Assembly: GCA_016791325.1 (NCBI GenBank)
Contig: JAEUMU010000073.1
Coordinates: 1 to 13,726, forward strand
Reading direction: 5' to 3'
Origin: Hyphomonadaceae bacterium
GTDB lineage: Bacteria > Pseudomonadota > Alphaproteobacteria > Caulobacterales > Aquidulcibacteraceae
Length of the DNA stretch: 13,726 nucleotides
Below the pieces are notes generated by a model, which was not told where the DNA came from, did no database searches, and worked only from the letters and a program-made list of their open reading frames with translations. How positions within the stretch are numbered: position 1 is the first letter of the stretch; every line of letters begins with the position of its first letter. Positions 1-6,598 of this stretch are shown here, one piece after another. The position numbers and the translations under genes are program-made.

Positions 1-969
1 GCCGGCGAAAATCCAGACGAACGAAGGCGCAAACGTGCACCAGCTCGCCAGCGCGGCGGCCGCGATCGCCAGGCCCAACCCGCCTTCGCCCCAGCCAGCC
101 AGAAAGCCGACGAACTGGTTGACCAGGATCAGCGGGCCGGGCGTCGTCTCTGCGAGGCCCAGGCCATCAATCATCTGCGCGGGCGTGAGCCAGGCGTGCA
201 CGTCCACCGCTTGTTGCTGGAGATAAGCGAGCACCGCGTAGGCGCCGCCGAACGTGACAATCGCTAGCTGGCTGAACAGCAGGCTCACCTGCGCCAACAC
301 GTGCTGTGGGCCGAAGAAGACCAACACGGCGCCCACCGGCGCAAGCCACGCCGCACCCCAAATGGCGGCGCTGGCGAAGGCGCGGGAAGCAGGCGGCGCG
401 GTGACGGCCAAAGGGATTTCCGCAGGCGCGGGCGAGGTGAGAAATGCGCCAAGCAAAGCTGCGGCCAGGATCACCAGCGGAAACGGTGCGCCGAACACAA
501 ACAGCGCCGCGAAGGCGGCGAGCGCAATTGCAACGTCGATACGGCCTTTGAGGGCGCGGCGGCCGATACGCGCCAGCGCATCTATGATGAACCCCAGCAC
601 CGCCGCCTTCACGCCCACGAAAAGGGACGCAACAAGCGGGGTTTGCCCATGCAGCACGTAGAGCCAGGAGAGACCGAACACGATCAGCGCGCCCGGAATC
701 ACGAACAACGCGCCCGCGATTACGCCGCCGCGCACGCCGCGCAACAACCAGCCGACATAGGTGGCGAGCTGCTGCGCCTCGGGGCCCGGCAAGAGCATGC
801 AATAGTTCAGCGCGTGCAGATAACGCGCCTCGTCGATCCACTTTCTCTCTTCGACAAACACGCGATGCATTAGCGCGATCTGGCCGGCGGGGCCGCCGAA
901 GCCCAGACAGCCGATCTTAAAACTCGCCGCCGCCAGCGCGCGTAGGCTAGGAGGAGAGGGGTCGCTCAT
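1..969 (-). CDS. chrA: Chromate transporter ChrA (3' end outside window)
   Basis: Inner-membrane CHR-family transporter. Characterised ChrA proteins export chromate; the substrate here is inferred. The 323 visible residues read open to the window edge, so the C-terminal part (family length about 400-450) is missing. The first CHR domain shows FGGPAGQIALMH at 24-35 and LPGPEAQQLATYVG at 60-73. The second repeats the pattern with TFGGAYAVLAYL near 240-251 and ETTPGPLILVNQFVGF near 275-290, the two-domain layout of long ChrA proteins. Long hydrophobic stretches lie between them. The ATG at 969 has no clear ribosome binding site. An in-frame GTG at 1032-1030 sits 5 bases after AAGGAG (1043-1038), but only about half of the 21 extra codons end in G or C, unlike the rest of the gene. 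I therefore prefer 969, while the longer start stays possible. Family call is sure. Confidence 0.9.
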   Translation of the reverse strand, partial: MSDPSPPSLRALAAASFKIGCLGFGGPAGQIALMHRVFVEERKWIDEARYLHALNYCMLLPGPEAQQLATYVGWLLRGVRGGVIAGALFVIPGALIVFGLSWLYVLHGQTPLVASLFVGVKAAVLGFIIDALARIGRRALKGRIDVAIALAAFAALFVFGAPFPLVILAAALLGAFLTSPAPAEIPLAVTAPPASRAFASAAIWGAAWLAPVGAVLVFFGPQHVLAQVSLLFSQLAIVTFGGAYAVLAYLQQQAVDVHAWLTPAQMIDGLGLAETTPGPLILVNQFVGFLAGWGEGGLGLAIAAAALASWCTFAPSFVWIFAG

Positions 970-1081
970 GATGCACGCCGACGCGCGTGTAGCATGAGAA
1001 TGTGACGGGGGTGCTGCGGGAGGGGCAGTCACAAGCGCTCCTTGCCCATGCGGGCGCAGAGCGGGCTTGGACGAGTACCGT

Positions 1082-1130
1082 CTAATCGGGCGCCCGCGTC
1101 AGGCCCGGCGCAGGCGGTTTGTCAGATTAG
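1082..1130 (-). terminator. Possible structured 3' region after atpF
   Basis: CTAATC (1082-1087) and GATTAG (1125-1130) are inverted copies flanking a very GC-rich, imperfectly self-complementary core. The element starts 28 bases beyond the atpF stop and lies before chrA, so it could end the F0 transcript. There is no T-run, so a classical intrinsic terminator is not shown. Confidence 0.22.
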
Positions 1131-1157
1131 CGAGGCGGCGGCAAGCGCAGGCCGGCT

Positions 1158-1646
1158 TTAGCCGAACTTACGCTTCATTTCCGCGACGCCGTCCTTGATC
1201 AGATTGGCCTGGGCGGCGTCGTTCAAGCGCGCGGTGATGAGCTTTTCCGCCGCGGCGATCGCGGCGTCAGCGGCGACGGCGCGGACCTCGGCGGCGGCCT
1301 TGCTCTTTGCGGATTCGATGCGGTCCTCGGCTTGCTTTTCGCGCCGGGCCATCGCCGCCATCATCGATTGGCGGGTTTCTTCCGCCACCGCGGCGGCGTT
1401 TTCCTTGGCCGCGTCAACGATGGCCTTGGCTTCCGCCTCGGCCTGAGCGCGCTTGGCTTCGTATTCGCGCAGCAGCGCTTCGGCCTCTTCGCGCAGGCGG
1501 CGCGCTTCGTGCAGTTCGTGGGCGATCGCCTGCGAGCGTTTGTCCAGCGCGCCCATAATGGCGGCCGGCACTTTGAGGTACACCAGAAGCGCCACGAACA
1601 GCAGCAGGCCAATAAAGGCGACCTCGGTTGCGGTGAGCCACTCCAT
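1158..1646 (-). CDS. atpF: ATP synthase F0 subunit b
   Basis: Peripheral stalk subunit of the proton-translocating F0F1 ATP synthase, anchored in the inner membrane. It holds the F1 head static against the rotating c-ring. The 162-residue protein has one N-terminal membrane helix (about 7-28, FIGLLLFVALLVYLKV) followed by a long charged, Ala/Glu/Lys/Arg-rich coiled coil to about 135 and a short C-terminal F1-binding end. This is the usual size for b. I chose the ATG at 1646 over an upstream in-frame ATG at 1688 because AAGGAGAG sits just before it, overlapping the TAA of the b' gene, and because the membrane helix then begins near the terminus as in the family. It is the last gene of the atpI-B-E-F'-F operon and the partner of the b' gene immediately upstream. 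Confidence 0.95.
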   Translation of the reverse strand: MEWLTATEVAFIGLLLFVALLVYLKVPAAIMGALDKRSQAIAHELHEARRLREEAEALLREYEAKRAQAEAEAKAIVDAAKENAAAVAEETRQSMMAAMARREKQAEDRIESAKSKAAAEVRAVAADAAIAAAEKLITARLNDAAQANLIKDGVAEMKRKFG

Positions 1647-1650
1647 CACG

Positions 1651-1658
1651 CTCTCCTT
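1651..1658 (-). promoter_or_regulatory. Ribosome binding site of atpF, overlapping atpF' stop
   Basis: On the minus strand TAAGGAGAG contains both the b' stop codon (TAA, 1659-1657) and a strong AAGGAGAG Shine-Dalgarno core 4 bases before the ATG at 1646. The overlap suggests that translation of b' and b is coupled, fitting their equal need in a b-b' stalk. It also decides the start codon of atpF. Confidence 0.75.
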
Positions 1659-2157
1659 AGCCGTTCGCCGGGACGAGTTTAGCGGCAATATCGCGCGCCA
1701 GCTCGTCAGCGACGCTCTGGACTTCGCTTAGCGCCTTCGCCCGCTCTTCGTTGACTTGCTTTTCGGCCGTCTCGATGCGCTGGCTGAGGCGCGCCTCGGC
1801 TTCGGCCTGTTCGGCGTTCAGCTTGGCTTGCATATCGGCGCGGGCGGAATCGACCATGGCGCGCGCCTTGGCGCGGGCGGCTGCCGTGGCCTTTTCGCTT
1901 GCGCTTCGGGCGGCCTCCGCCTCGGCGCTTTTCTGCGCCGCGGTTTCCAGATCGCTCTTCAGCGCGCTGGCGCGCTTGTCCTGCACCGTCGCCACGCTCG
2001 GGATAATGTAGCGCGAGACAATGTAGTAGAGCGCCGCGAACGTGATCGCGAACCAGATGAGCTGGCTCGCGAACAGCGACACGTCGAACGGGGGGAAGCT
2101 CGCCGCGTGCTCGCCGCCATGGGCGGCGCCTTCAGCGGCGTGAGGATCGGCAGCCAT
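1657..2157 (-). CDS. atpF': ATP synthase F0 subunit b'
   Basis: Second, diverged b-type stalk subunit. Alphaproteobacteria and photosynthetic lineages have a b/b' heterodimer in place of the b2 homodimer of E. coli. The 166-residue protein begins with a hydrophilic Ala/His-rich extension (1-20), followed by FPPFDVSLFASQLIWFAITF at 21-40. That stretch is typical of b' and opens the single membrane helix (about 28-48). A long Ala/Glu/Lys/Arg coiled coil follows. The ATG at 2157 lies 9 bases after the atpE stop, with no strong ribosome binding site, so translation probably relies on coupling. The family call is firm. The symbol varies between databases (atpF', atpF2, atpG, atpX). Confidence 0.94.
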   Translation of the reverse strand: MAADPHAAEGAAHGGEHAASFPPFDVSLFASQLIWFAITFAALYYIVSRYIIPSVATVQDKRASALKSDLETAAQKSAEAEAARSASEKATAAARAKARAMVDSARADMQAKLNAEQAEAEARLSQRIETAEKQVNEERAKALSEVQSVADELARDIAAKLVPANG

Positions 2158-2166
2158 GGCTGTTGC

Positions 2167-2400
2167 TTATTTCGGCACAACGAACAGCAGCAGAATGGCG
2201 ATCAGCAGCGAGAAGATGCCGAGCGCTTCCGTCACGGCGAATCCGAAGATCAGGTTGCCGAACTGGCCCGGTGCAGCCGACGGGTTGCGCATGGCGCCCG
2301 ACAGGAAGTTGCCGAAGATGATGCCCACGCCGATGGCGGCGCCAAGCATGCCGAGGCAGGCGAGGCCCGCACCGATATAAGCAGCTGCAGTTGCGTCCAT
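2167..2400 (-). CDS. atpE: ATP synthase F0 subunit c
   Basis: Proteolipid that forms the rotating c-ring, where each copy carries one proton per turn. The 77-residue hairpin has helix 1 at about 8-32 (glycine-rich, [12 protein letters not shown]), the polar loop R38-N39-P40 that contacts the central stalk, and helix 2 at about 50-74. Helix 2 carries the proton-binding carboxylate Glu58 in [13 protein letters not shown]. The residue after this Glu is Ala. The Ser/Thr ligands of sodium-type rings are absent, so proton coupling is expected. The ATG at 2400 follows a good ribosome binding site (AAGGGGAG at 2416-2409, spacing 8). This suits the need for about ten copies of c per enzyme. Confidence 0.97.
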   Translation of the reverse strand: MDATAAAYIGAGLACLGMLGAAIGVGIIFGNFLSGAMRNPSAAPGQFGNLIFGFAVTEALGIFSLLIAILLLFVVPK

Positions 2401-2431
2401 AATAAAGTCTCCCCTTTGGGTTGGAGTTCAG

Positions 2432-2449
2432 CCGGGCCTCAGTGCCCGG
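2432..2449 (-). repeat. Hairpin across the atpB stop codon
   Basis: CCGGGC (2432-2437) and GCCCGG (2444-2449) form a perfect 6-bp GC stem with a 6-base loop that contains the atpB stop (2441-2439). It lies just upstream of the atpE ribosome binding site. There is no T-run, so it is unlikely to be a full terminator. It may stabilise or process the message ahead of atpE. Confidence 0.45.
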
Positions 2450-3194
2450 GGTGAAGCGCGTCGTTGAGATAAATGCAGGTGAGGATCGCGAACACGTAGG
2501 CCTGCAGAAACGCGACCAGGAATTCGAGGCCGTAAAGCGCGACCGTCATCGTCATCGGCAAGACCGAAAGAAGGCCCCAGCCAGCGCCCGCAGCGATCAG
2601 CATCGGCACGAAGCTGGCGAAAACTTTCAGCAGGATGTGGCCTGCCAGAATGTTGGCCCACAGACGAACCGCGTGGCTGAGCGGGCGCGAGAAGAACGAG
2701 ATGATCTCGATCGGCGTCACGATAATATAGAGCAGCGGCGGCACGCCGGAGGGCACGAACAGCTTGAAGAACTTCGCGCCGTTCTTGGCGATGCCGACGA
2801 TAATGACGGTGAAAAACACCATCAGCGCCATCGCCGCCGTCACCACGATCTGGCTCGTGGTGGTGAAGAAGTAGGGGAACATGCCGATCATGTTCGCCAT
2901 GAAGATGAACAGAAAGAGCGTGAACACGAACGGGAAGAACTTCTTCACGCCCTCTTCGCCGGCCGTATCCTTCACCATGCCGCGCACGAAATCGTAGCCG
3001 GTCTCGGCCACCACCTGGGCGCGCCCGGGGATAAGCGCCGCCGGCTTCATCGCCCAGTAATAGAATGCAGCGGCGGCGCCCACGCCGGCCACCATGAACA
3101 GGCTCGCGTTGGTGAACGTCGCGTCGAGGCCGCCGATTTCAAACGGCGCGCTGATCGGGCTGATGTGGAACTGGTGGATCGGGTCGTTCGCCAA
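2439..3194 (-). CDS. atpB: ATP synthase F0 subunit a
   Basis: Stator subunit that provides the proton half-channels next to the c-ring. From a TTG start at 3194 the protein is 251 residues and begins M-ANDPIHQFHISPI, the start usual for alphaproteobacterial subunit a. The only upstream ATG in frame (3290) would add a 32-residue Arg/Thr-rich tail overlapping atpI, which is unlike the family. GAGGA (3206-3202) lies 7 bases before the TTG. Several membrane helices are visible. PLSHAVRLWANILAGH (171-186) holds the essential Arg177, and the last helix LVAFLQAYVFAILTCIYL (226-243) carries the conserved Gln/Tyr positions. The gene starts 10 bases after the atpI stop and is followed by atpE after 38 bases. 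Confidence 0.95.
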   Translation of the reverse strand: MANDPIHQFHISPISAPFEIGGLDATFTNASLFMVAGVGAAAAFYYWAMKPAALIPGRAQVVAETGYDFVRGMVKDTAGEEGVKKFFPFVFTLFLFIFMANMIGMFPYFFTTTSQIVVTAAMALMVFFTVIIVGIAKNGAKFFKLFVPSGVPPLLYIIVTPIEIISFFSRPLSHAVRLWANILAGHILLKVFASFVPMLIAAGAGWGLLSVLPMTMTVALYGLEFLVAFLQAYVFAILTCIYLNDALHPGH

Positions 3195-3201
3195 ACTTAA
3201 A

Positions 3202-3206
3202 TCCTC
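3202..3206 (-). promoter_or_regulatory. Ribosome binding site supporting the TTG start of atpB
   Basis: GAGGA on the minus strand overlaps the atpI TGA and lies 7 bases before TTG at 3194-3192. Together with the conserved MANDPI N-terminus it fixes the non-ATG start. Confidence 0.65.
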
Positions 3207-3543
3207 AGTCCTCGTCGTCGTCCGGAATGGACGGCGCGTTTGGGTTCGGCGGGTTTTCGCGATTGTAGGCGCGCACCGCGCGCACCACATTCACGACCCC
3301 GGTGACAAACCCCAGGCCGAAGCCGATCACGAGGCCCCACGGTTGGCTGTGGAGAAAGTAATCCGCCCCATAACCGAGCAATGCGCACACGATAATCGCC
3401 GCGCCAAACTCGCCCCCGATCCTTAGCGACAACGACGCCGCGCTTGGAGGGGGCTGAGAAGAGGGGCCGCCCGTGCTGCGCGCGGCTTCTACGCGCGCAC
3501 GTAAATCACGGAGGGCGTCCTCGGGCGGTTTTCTCTCGGCCAT
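3205..3543 (-). CDS. atpI: AtpI-family F0 assembly protein
   Basis: Small inner-membrane protein encoded first in alphaproteobacterial F0 operons. The family is thought to assist c-ring assembly or magnesium supply and is not part of the mature enzyme. From ATG 3543 it is 112 residues: a charged, Pro/Ser-rich cytoplasmic N-terminus (1-40), two membrane helices (about 45-64 and 68-88, with GGEFGAAIIVCALLGYGADYF and a glycine-rich second helix), and an Asp-rich acidic tail (PDDDED). An in-frame ATG at 3687 would place an Arg-rich 48-residue leader over the promoter region, so I rejected it. No good ribosome binding site precedes 3543. The role rests on family and position and the membrane topology is visible. 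Confidence 0.85.
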   Translation of the reverse strand: MAERKPPEDALRDLRARVEAARSTGGPSSQPPPSAASLSLRIGGEFGAAIIVCALLGYGADYFLHSQPWGLVIGFGLGFVTGVVNVVRAVRAYNRENPPNPNAPSIPDDDED

Positions 3544-3605
3544 TGAACGGTCCACGCGCCCAAGAAGGGCTGCTCTCGCAAGAAGCCCCCCGTTCGCGCG
3601 CGCGG

Positions 3606-3633
3606 AAACTAGCAGCGCGCGTTGTGAGGTCAA
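3606..3633 (-). promoter_or_regulatory. Promoter candidate for the F0 operon
   Basis: On the minus strand, TTGACC (3633-3628) is separated by 16 bases from TAGTTT (3611-3606). The -35 matches the sigma-70 type consensus in five of six positions, and the -10 is weaker. Transcription would start near 3599, giving a leader of about 55 bases to the atpI ATG. It is the best promoter-like match in the gap between the two minus-strand units. Confidence 0.5.
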
Positions 3634-3642
3634 GAAATCCGC

Positions 3643-3667
3643 CCTGCGACAAAAGGAGTGCCGCAGG
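3643..3667 (-). terminator. Hairpin between the kinase/membrane-protein unit and the F0 operon
   Basis: CCTGCGAC (3643-3650) and GCCGCAGG (3660-3667) form an 8-bp stem with one G-U pair on the minus strand and a 9-base loop. It sits 53 bases past the stop of the membrane-protein gene and directly upstream of the atp -35 box. Only a short TTT follows on the minus strand, so it would be a weak terminator. It could also be a structured upstream element of the atp promoter. A smaller GGCG-4-CGCC hairpin lies at 3671-3682. Confidence 0.35.
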
Positions 3668-3719
3668 CTTGGCGAAAACGCCGTCAAATCAGATCGTTCC
3701 GCGCCTCATCCGATCGGGC

Positions 3720-4166
3720 TTAAAGCGCGCCCAGGCTGACGGCGACGATCAGCGCGATAATCAACCCCGCGATCACTGCAAAGGCGATGGCCACAGCAAG
3801 GGCCGGCCCGCGATCGGCCAGCTGCATTAAGGGCTTCTGCTCCGGCACGCGCGCGCCGGCGGCGAGCATGTCCTGATACATGCGCTCCTGGGCCGCGAAC
3901 ACGCGATCAGCGCCGAGCCAACCTATGAACCCGAACGCCGGCACGGCCAGCACCATGGCCTTCAGCGTGTTCCCGATGGCTCCGAACATCTGGCCCCAGG
4001 CGTTGTAGGCCGGGATGTCGGAGGGGGCGCCCGGCGAAAGCAGGAACGCGAAAACCACCCCGCCGAGCGCGCCGATAGCCAGACCACGCAGGCCGATGGC
4101 CGCGCGCCCCGGCTGGCGCCGCCGCGACCAAACCCAGAGGAAGAGGTCGCGCTGGCGTTCGTTCAT
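3720..4166 (-). CDS. Hypothetical three-helix membrane protein
   Basis: I do not recognise this 148-residue protein. It has a basic N-terminus (RSRRRQPGR-like, about 14-21, suggesting the N-terminus is cytoplasmic) and a Gly/Ala-rich helix at about 25-44. A second helix lies at about 68-85 (LKAMVLAVPAFGFIGWLG). A soluble loop with AAQERMYQDMLAAG runs from 86 to 119, and a C-terminal helix at about 121-146 is very hydrophobic. No catalytic motif is visible. Its ATG shares four bases (ATGA) with the stop of the upstream kinase gene, so the two are almost certainly co-transcribed and translationally coupled. That makes a functional partnership plausible, but nothing in the sequence shows what it is. 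Its codon use resembles the neighbouring genes. Confidence 0.8.
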   Translation of the reverse strand: MNERQRDLFLWVWSRRRQPGRAAIGLRGLAIGALGGVVFAFLLSPGAPSDIPAYNAWGQMFGAIGNTLKAMVLAVPAFGFIGWLGADRVFAAQERMYQDMLAAGARVPEQKPLMQLADRGPALAVAIAFAVIAGLIIALIVAVSLGAL

Positions 4167-5239
4167 GTGAGGCCCGCGCGCTGGGCGTAGCTGTAGGCGA
4201 CCTGCGAAAGCGGCCCGATACGCAGGATCATCTGCTGGGCATGGGCGCTGGCGGCTGTGCCGTCACGCACGCGCCCGGCGATGCCTTGCAAAATGCAGGC
4301 GAGGCGGAAAGCGTTGTAAGCGAAGTACCAATCGAGCGAGGCGATGCCGTCACGCCCGGTCTGGGCGCAATAGAGCGAGACCACTTCGTCCAGCGTGGGG
4401 ATGCCCAGCGCGGCGACATCAACGCCGCCAAGCCCCGAGCGCCCATCGTGGGGCATGGCCCAGCTCATCAGGTAATATGTGAAATCCCCCAGCGGATCGC
4501 CCAGCGTGGAGAGCTCCCAATCGAGCACCGCCAGCACGCGCGGCTCCGTGGCGTGCAGGACCATGTTGTCGAGGCGATAATCGCCGTGAACGATGGACGT
4601 GCGCTCGCCAGGGGGAATGGTTTGCGGCAGCCATTCGATCAGGCGATCCATTTCGGCGATCTTATCGGTTTCGCTGAGGCGGTATTGCTTGGACCAGCGA
4701 TCGATCTGACGTGCGAAATAGTTTCCCGGCTTGCCATAATCGCCGAGGCCAATGGCCTCGTGATTGGTGTTGTGCAGCTTGGCCAGAGTGGCGATCTTGT
4801 TTTCATAGATGGCGCGCCGTTCGGGCTTTGAACAATCCGGCAGCATGCCGTTCCAGAGGATGCGGCCTTCCACCATTTCCATCACGTAGAACATGGCGCC
4901 GACGACCCCCTCGTCAGTGCAGAGCGCATAGGGCCGCGCCACCGGAAAGCCGGTGGGATGAAGCGCCGCGATAACGCGATATTCGCGGTCAACCGCGTGC
5001 GCGGAGGGCAGCAGCTTGCCGCCGGGCTTCTTGCGCAGCACGTATTTGCGCGTGGGCGTCACGAGTTGGTAGGTCGGGTTGGATTGGCCGCCTTTGAACT
5101 GGTTGATGGTCAAGGGGCCGGCGAAGCCTTCGACATTCTGCTCCAGCCAACGCGTGAGCGCGGCTTGATCGAGCTGGTGGCGCGCTTCCACCGGCTTGAC
5201 GCCGGAGAAGGCTTCTTGGGGATCGTCAGCTTGGGTCAT
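4163..5239 (-). CDS. APH/ACAD10-11-like phosphotransferase family kinase
   Basis: Protein-kinase-fold small-molecule kinase of 358 residues. The N-lobe has a glycine-rich loop GGQSNPTY (50-57) and VLRK (67-70) with the ATP-binding Lys. The C-lobe has the catalytic HGDYRLDN (218-225, Asp220) and the metal-binding VLDWE (238-242, Asp240), followed by LGDPLGDFTYYL. This pattern is typical of the branch related to the N-terminal domain of human ACAD10/ACAD11 and bacterial LvaA-type enzymes, which phosphorylate 4-hydroxyacyl-CoAs for catabolism. It is not typical of true aminoglycoside resistance kinases. No acyl-CoA dehydrogenase gene is adjacent, so the substrate is unproven. The gene starts 84 bases after purD ends and overlaps the membrane-protein gene by four bases. 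All catalytic residues are present. Confidence 0.88.
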   Translation of the reverse strand: MTQADDPQEAFSGVKPVEARHQLDQAALTRWLEQNVEGFAGPLTINQFKGGQSNPTYQLVTPTRKYVLRKKPGGKLLPSAHAVDREYRVIAALHPTGFPVARPYALCTDEGVVGAMFYVMEMVEGRILWNGMLPDCSKPERRAIYENKIATLAKLHNTNHEAIGLGDYGKPGNYFARQIDRWSKQYRLSETDKIAEMDRLIEWLPQTIPPGERTSIVHGDYRLDNMVLHATEPRVLAVLDWELSTLGDPLGDFTYYLMSWAMPHDGRSGLGGVDVAALGIPTLDEVVSLYCAQTGRDGIASLDWYFAYNAFRLACILQGIAGRVRDGTAASAHAQQMILRIGPLSQVAYSYAQRAGLT

Positions 5240-5323
5240 TGCCCGTAGCTAACCCGGCATTTCAGCCGTGCGCCAGCCTTTTGCGACTGGCCCGAAGGGG
5301 CTCTCCGCCGCGTTTACGAACCG

Positions 5324-6598
5324 TCAGCCCAGCGCGCGCCAGGCGATGTCGCGCCGGCAGAAGCCGCCGGGCCAATCGATACGGTCAACGGCGGCGTAGG
5401 CGCGGGCGACGGCTTGCTTCAGCGTATCGCCGGTGGCGGTGATGTTGAGCACGCGCCCGCCGGCCGCGCGCAGCAGGCCATCCTCATCCTGCTTGGTGCC
5501 GGCGTGGAAAACCTCCACGCCCTCGACGCCGGCCGCTTCGCCCAGCCCGCGGATGACAGAGCCGGTTAGCGGCTCATCGGGATAGCCTTGCGCTGCATAC
5601 ACGACCGTCACCGCAGGGCGTGCATCCCATTCGAGCGCCGACGCGGCGGCGAGTTCGCCTTTGGCGGCGGCGAGCAGAATCGGCATCAGATCGCTGTTGA
5701 GCCGGCGCATCAAGGTTTGGCACTCGGGATCGCCGAAACGCACGTTGAACTCGATCAGGCGCGGGCCCTCTGGCGTGATCATCAAGCCGGCGAACAGCAC
5801 GCCGACGAAGGGGCGCCCTTCGGCCTTCATGCCGGCGAGCGTGGGCGCGATGATGCGCGCCATGGTTTGTTCGCGCACCTCGTCAGTGAAGATGGGCGCG
5901 GGCGAATAGGCGCCCATGCCGCCTGTGTTTGGGCCCTTATCGCCATCATAGGCGCGCTTGTGATCCTGTGCGGCGGCGAGTGGGATGGCGGTTTCGCCAT
6001 CGCAGAGGGCAAAGAAGCTGGCTTCTTCGCCGGGCATAAAATCTTCGATGACGATGCGCTGCCCGGCTGTGCCGAACTTGCGCAGGAACAGGATCTGATC
6101 AATCGCCTCATCGGCTTCGCGCCGCGTGGCGGCGATGACAACGCCTTTGCCTGCGGCCAGCCCATCGGCCTTGATAACGAAAGGCGGCTCGCGATCGCCC
6201 AGATACGCCTTGGCGCGAACCGCATCGTCGAACACGCGGTATTCTGCCGTAGGCACGCCGTGGCGGGCGCAGAAATCCTTCATGAAAGCCTTAGAGCTTT
6301 CCAGCTCCGCTGCGGCCTGGCTTGGCCCAAAGCACGGCACGCCAACCTTCGAGAGCGCATCGGCGAGGCCCGCCGCCGCCGCCGCCTCGGGCCCGATCAC
6401 GACAAGCCCGATCTGCTCCCGCAACGCGAACGCGGCGAGTTCGCGCGCGTCATCGGCCTTGATCGCCACAGTGCGGCCGAGTGCGGCCAAGCCGGGATTT
6501 CCGGGCGCGGAGATCAACTCCGTAACGAGCGGGCTTTGCTTGAGCTTCCAGCCCAGCGCGTGCTCGCGCCCGCCCGAACCGACGATCAGAATCTTCAT
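5324..6598 (-). CDS. purD: Phosphoribosylamine-glycine ligase
   Basis: GAR synthetase, the second step of de novo purine synthesis: it joins 5-phosphoribosylamine and glycine with ATP to form GAR in the cytoplasm. The 424 residues match family length. Visible landmarks are N-terminal MKILIVGSGGREHAL, the ATP-grasp segment KADGLAAGKGVV (143-154), GPNTGGMGAYSPAP (222-235), the diagnostic RFGDPECQ (287-294), GGRVLNITATG (380-390) and the closing RRDIAWRAL. A small oddity is GPEAAAAAGLAD at 69-80, where GPEAPL is usual, so the normally conserved Pro is Ala. The ATG at 6598 has only a weak ribosome binding site. TTGACC at 6635-6630 could be a -35 box but no good -10 follows it. The gene is divergent from the Anbu-cassette operon. 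Confidence 0.97.
   Translation of the reverse strand: MKILIVGSGGREHALGWKLKQSPLVTELISAPGNPGLAALGRTVAIKADDARELAAFALREQIGLVVIGPEAAAAAGLADALSKVGVPCFGPSQAAAELESSKAFMKDFCARHGVPTAEYRVFDDAVRAKAYLGDREPPFVIKADGLAAGKGVVIAATRREADEAIDQILFLRKFGTAGQRIVIEDFMPGEEASFFALCDGETAIPLAAAQDHKRAYDGDKGPNTGGMGAYSPAPIFTDEVREQTMARIIAPTLAGMKAEGRPFVGVLFAGLMITPEGPRLIEFNVRFGDPECQTLMRRLNSDLMPILLAAAKGELAAASALEWDARPAVTVVYAAQGYPDEPLTGSVIRGLGEAAGVEGVEVFHAGTKQDEDGLLRAAGGRVLNITATGDTLKQAVARAYAAVDRIDWPGGFCRRDIAWRALG

Noticed and set aside
167..841. Minus-strand 224-codon frame at the left edge
   Set aside because: It is an out-of-frame, Arg/Ala-rich reading. The neighbouring frame gives an uninterrupted ChrA sequence with both CHR-domain motifs.
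2421..3200. Plus-strand open frame (259 codons) opposite atpB
   Set aside because: The translation is dominated by His, Arg, Glu and Asp, the mirror of hydrophobic codons of subunit a. It is not a real protein.
4163..5239. Aminoglycoside resistance kinase
   Set aside because: The fold is shared, but the GGQSNPTY, HGDYRLDN and VLDWELSTLGDP pattern fits the ACAD10/11-like branch, and there is no resistance-gene or mobile context.
5240..5323. Terminator between purD and the kinase gene
   Set aside because: Only a 4-bp GCCC/GGGC stem without a T-run is present in the 84-base gap, too little to call. Read-through from purD remains possible.
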